Shown: positions 4,131 through 5,288 of the stretch, one piece after another
Numbering within the stretch: position 1 is the stretch's first letter
Layout of the letters: every line of letters starts with the position of its first letter
Assembly: GCA_020355945.1 (NCBI GenBank)
Contig: CP070627.1
Span: 2,140,524 to 2,145,811 of the forward strand
Direction of reading: 5' to 3'
Length of the DNA stretch: 5,288 nt
Origin: Candidatus Aminicenantota bacterium
GTDB taxonomy: Bacteria > Acidobacteriota > Aminicenantia > UBA2199
Program-made: the position numbers and the translations under genes
Notes under the pieces: model-generated
Seen by the model: only the letters and a program-made list of their open reading frames with translations
The model's database searches: none
Told to the model about the DNA's origin: nothing

Positions 4131-5288
4131 AACCGAAGCGAACTCACTGCTTGAGAATTGCTCCATATTAACCAGAGCTATATTACCATCTCTATTTATT
4201 CTCATTTCCAGGTAGGACCAGTTGCAGTTGTTACTATAAACCGGAAGGTAAACGTCCATTTTGATAACTGTTTCATCGAGGGGAGGCACTTCGGTCGTTA
4301 CCTCCAAAGGGGGTTCGAAATTCTCTTGTTCCCACATACTTAAAGTAATTTCGTCAAGAACTTCGGCGTTTACGTGTAAAGGGGAGTAATTGGCATGAAT
4401 AGAGTATATATAATCTGCTTGTGAGCCGCTTCCAAAAGGATCAGGCATTCCTCCGGACCACGTACTGGCGGATTGGTATCTCCCGGGTGAACCGGTTTGA
4501 TAGGCAATCCCCGGGTTATTTTCATATACCCAGGCCAACCATATCGTAGAGCCGCTCTCCACAGACACGGGAGTGGTCAGTTCAATAGTCTGCCAACCGG
4601 TGCTGCCGCTGACAGCGGTGGTTTCGGTTACACCTAACCTGTTCTGGGGTGTATCCTCGCCGTCGTAGACACCCAGGATCATAGAACCGCTGCCCCCGAT
4701 ATGGTACATGGTGACGCTAATGATGGTCCCGTTCTCCGGCATAGTAAAGGGCATGGCTCGCCGGTAGGCACTGACGGAAGTACTTCCGAATACCGTGGTG
4801 TTACCTACTGTGGGAAGTTCTTCGTCCACCGCAATATAATCGGTCTTTGTTTCCGTATCGCTGCCAGCAGAATTGGATACGGTTAAGCTAACCGTATAGG
4901 TTCTGCATGCTGTATTATAGGTAACCGTTGGATTTTGCTGCGAACTGCTGGAAGGGGTTCCACCATCAAAGGTCCATGACCAGGAAGTGGGATTGCCGGT
5001 TGAAAGATCGGTAAAGTCTACACTGTCACCCTCGTAAATGATGGTGGCACTGGCAGTGAAGTCGGCCACTGGCGGTTCAACAACTCCTCCACTGATCTCT
5101 ACCGTATAATCTTCTACTTCACCATAGGTGAAAGTGCCGCAAATCGGTGGATAGGTGCTGTAACTCATGGATACTCTCATGCGGGTGATTACACCGGCAG
5201 TGCCGGCGGGGGGCGTGAAACTACCGTTCACGGTGGAACTGCCCGAACCGCTGAACACTTCTTCCCCGGAATCTTCAAAATCACCATC
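3900..5288 (-). CDS. C-terminal part of a large secreted multidomain protein (GEVED, PKD, beta-rich domain), 5' end outside window
   Basis: The frame is open from the right edge to TGA 3900, giving 462 visible residues; a GTG at 5258 is internal, since the GEVED domain already begins before it. Domains in visible numbering: end of a GEVED domain (1-65, starting DGDFEDSGEEVF, signature YGEVEDYTVEI at 55-65); PKD domain (about 73-154, VADFTASAT to TVSLTVSNSAG); a beta-rich domain (about 158-303) with VGNTTVFGST, TIWLAWVYENNPGI and STWSGGMPDPFGSGS; then a tail of about 160 residues. The tail is hydrophilic up to about 390 and then becomes Cys-rich and hydrophobic, possibly the product of a frame change. 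GEVED and PKD domains are typical of exported peptidases, glycosidases or adhesins, so the missing N-terminus is probably an enzyme or a binding module. It is a neighbour, not an obvious operon partner, of the M4 gene. Confidence 0.85.
   Translation of the reverse strand, partial: DGDFEDSGEEVFSGSGSSTVNGSFTPPAGTAGVITRMRVSMSYSTYPPICGTFTYGEVEDYTVEISGGVVEPPVADFTASATIIYEGDSVDFTDLSTGNPTSWSWTFDGGTPSSSSQQNPTVTYNTACRTYTVSLTVSNSAGSDTETKTDYIAVDEELPTVGNTTVFGSTSVSAYRRAMPFTMPENGTIISVTMYHIGGSGSMILGVYDGEDTPQNRLGVTETTAVSGSTGWQTIELTTPVSVESGSTIWLAWVYENNPGIAYQTGSPGRYQSASTWSGGMPDPFGSGSQADYIYSIHANYSPLHVNAEVLDEITLSMWEQENFEPPLEVTTEVPPLDETVIKMDVYLPVYSNNCNWSYLEMRINRDGNIALVNMEQFSSSEFASVAGISHTEVSLFWKWGRICCLSQVLICIILQKLFPYVDMECIKCFKDCVYFRVEKPCHSCGYYGGSDVLCGPFGSCG

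Noticed and set aside
5256..5258. GTG 5258 as the true start of the multidomain protein
   Set aside because: The frame is open to the edge and the ten residues before it (DGDFEDSGEE) are the typical core of a GEVED domain.

Overview
The window is a stretch of bacterial DNA, AT-leaning to balanced, in which every supportable gene lies on the minus strand. Three layers can be read. At the left (1-1640) is the 5' three-quarters of a secreted zinc metalloprotease of the thermolysin/vibriolysin family (M4), running off the left edge inside a PKD domain. In the middle (2382-3141) is a compact VapBC-type toxin-antitoxin module with its own promoter, a 28-codon leader ORF and a probable terminator. 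At the right (3900-5288) is the C-terminal part of a large secreted, multidomain protein (GEVED domain, PKD domain, then a beta-rich domain), entering from the right edge. A decayed second copy of that last domain lies at 3529-3796.

The organism cannot be named from the sequence. M4 proteases with FTP/PepSY propeptides, PKD and GEVED domains, VapBC modules and dispersed palindromes all fit a Gram-negative environmental bacterium with many secreted hydrolases, for example a Desulfobacterota-like or Bacteroidota-like lineage. This is inference only.

The protease appears to have its own strong promoter (TTGACA / TATTAT, 18-bp spacer, 1912-1941). It is followed by a perfect Shine-Dalgarno and an ATG at 1840 that opens only eight codons. 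The +1 frame then stays open for about 60 codons and ends on a TAA that overlaps the protease start codon. This is either a frameshifted small gene, a programmed +1 frameshift, or a regulatory leader peptide, and it is the most interesting regulatory signal here.

The region 3130-3900 is a scar zone. It holds a domain copy broken by a 7-bp tandem duplication, a 52-bp near-perfect palindrome abutting the point where homology ends, a second long hairpin of REP/terminator type, and a few orphan short ORFs. The intergenic stretch 1913-2380 is rich in short direct and inverted repeats and holds no convincing gene. No rRNA, tRNA, CRISPR array, transposase gene or integrase was seen.
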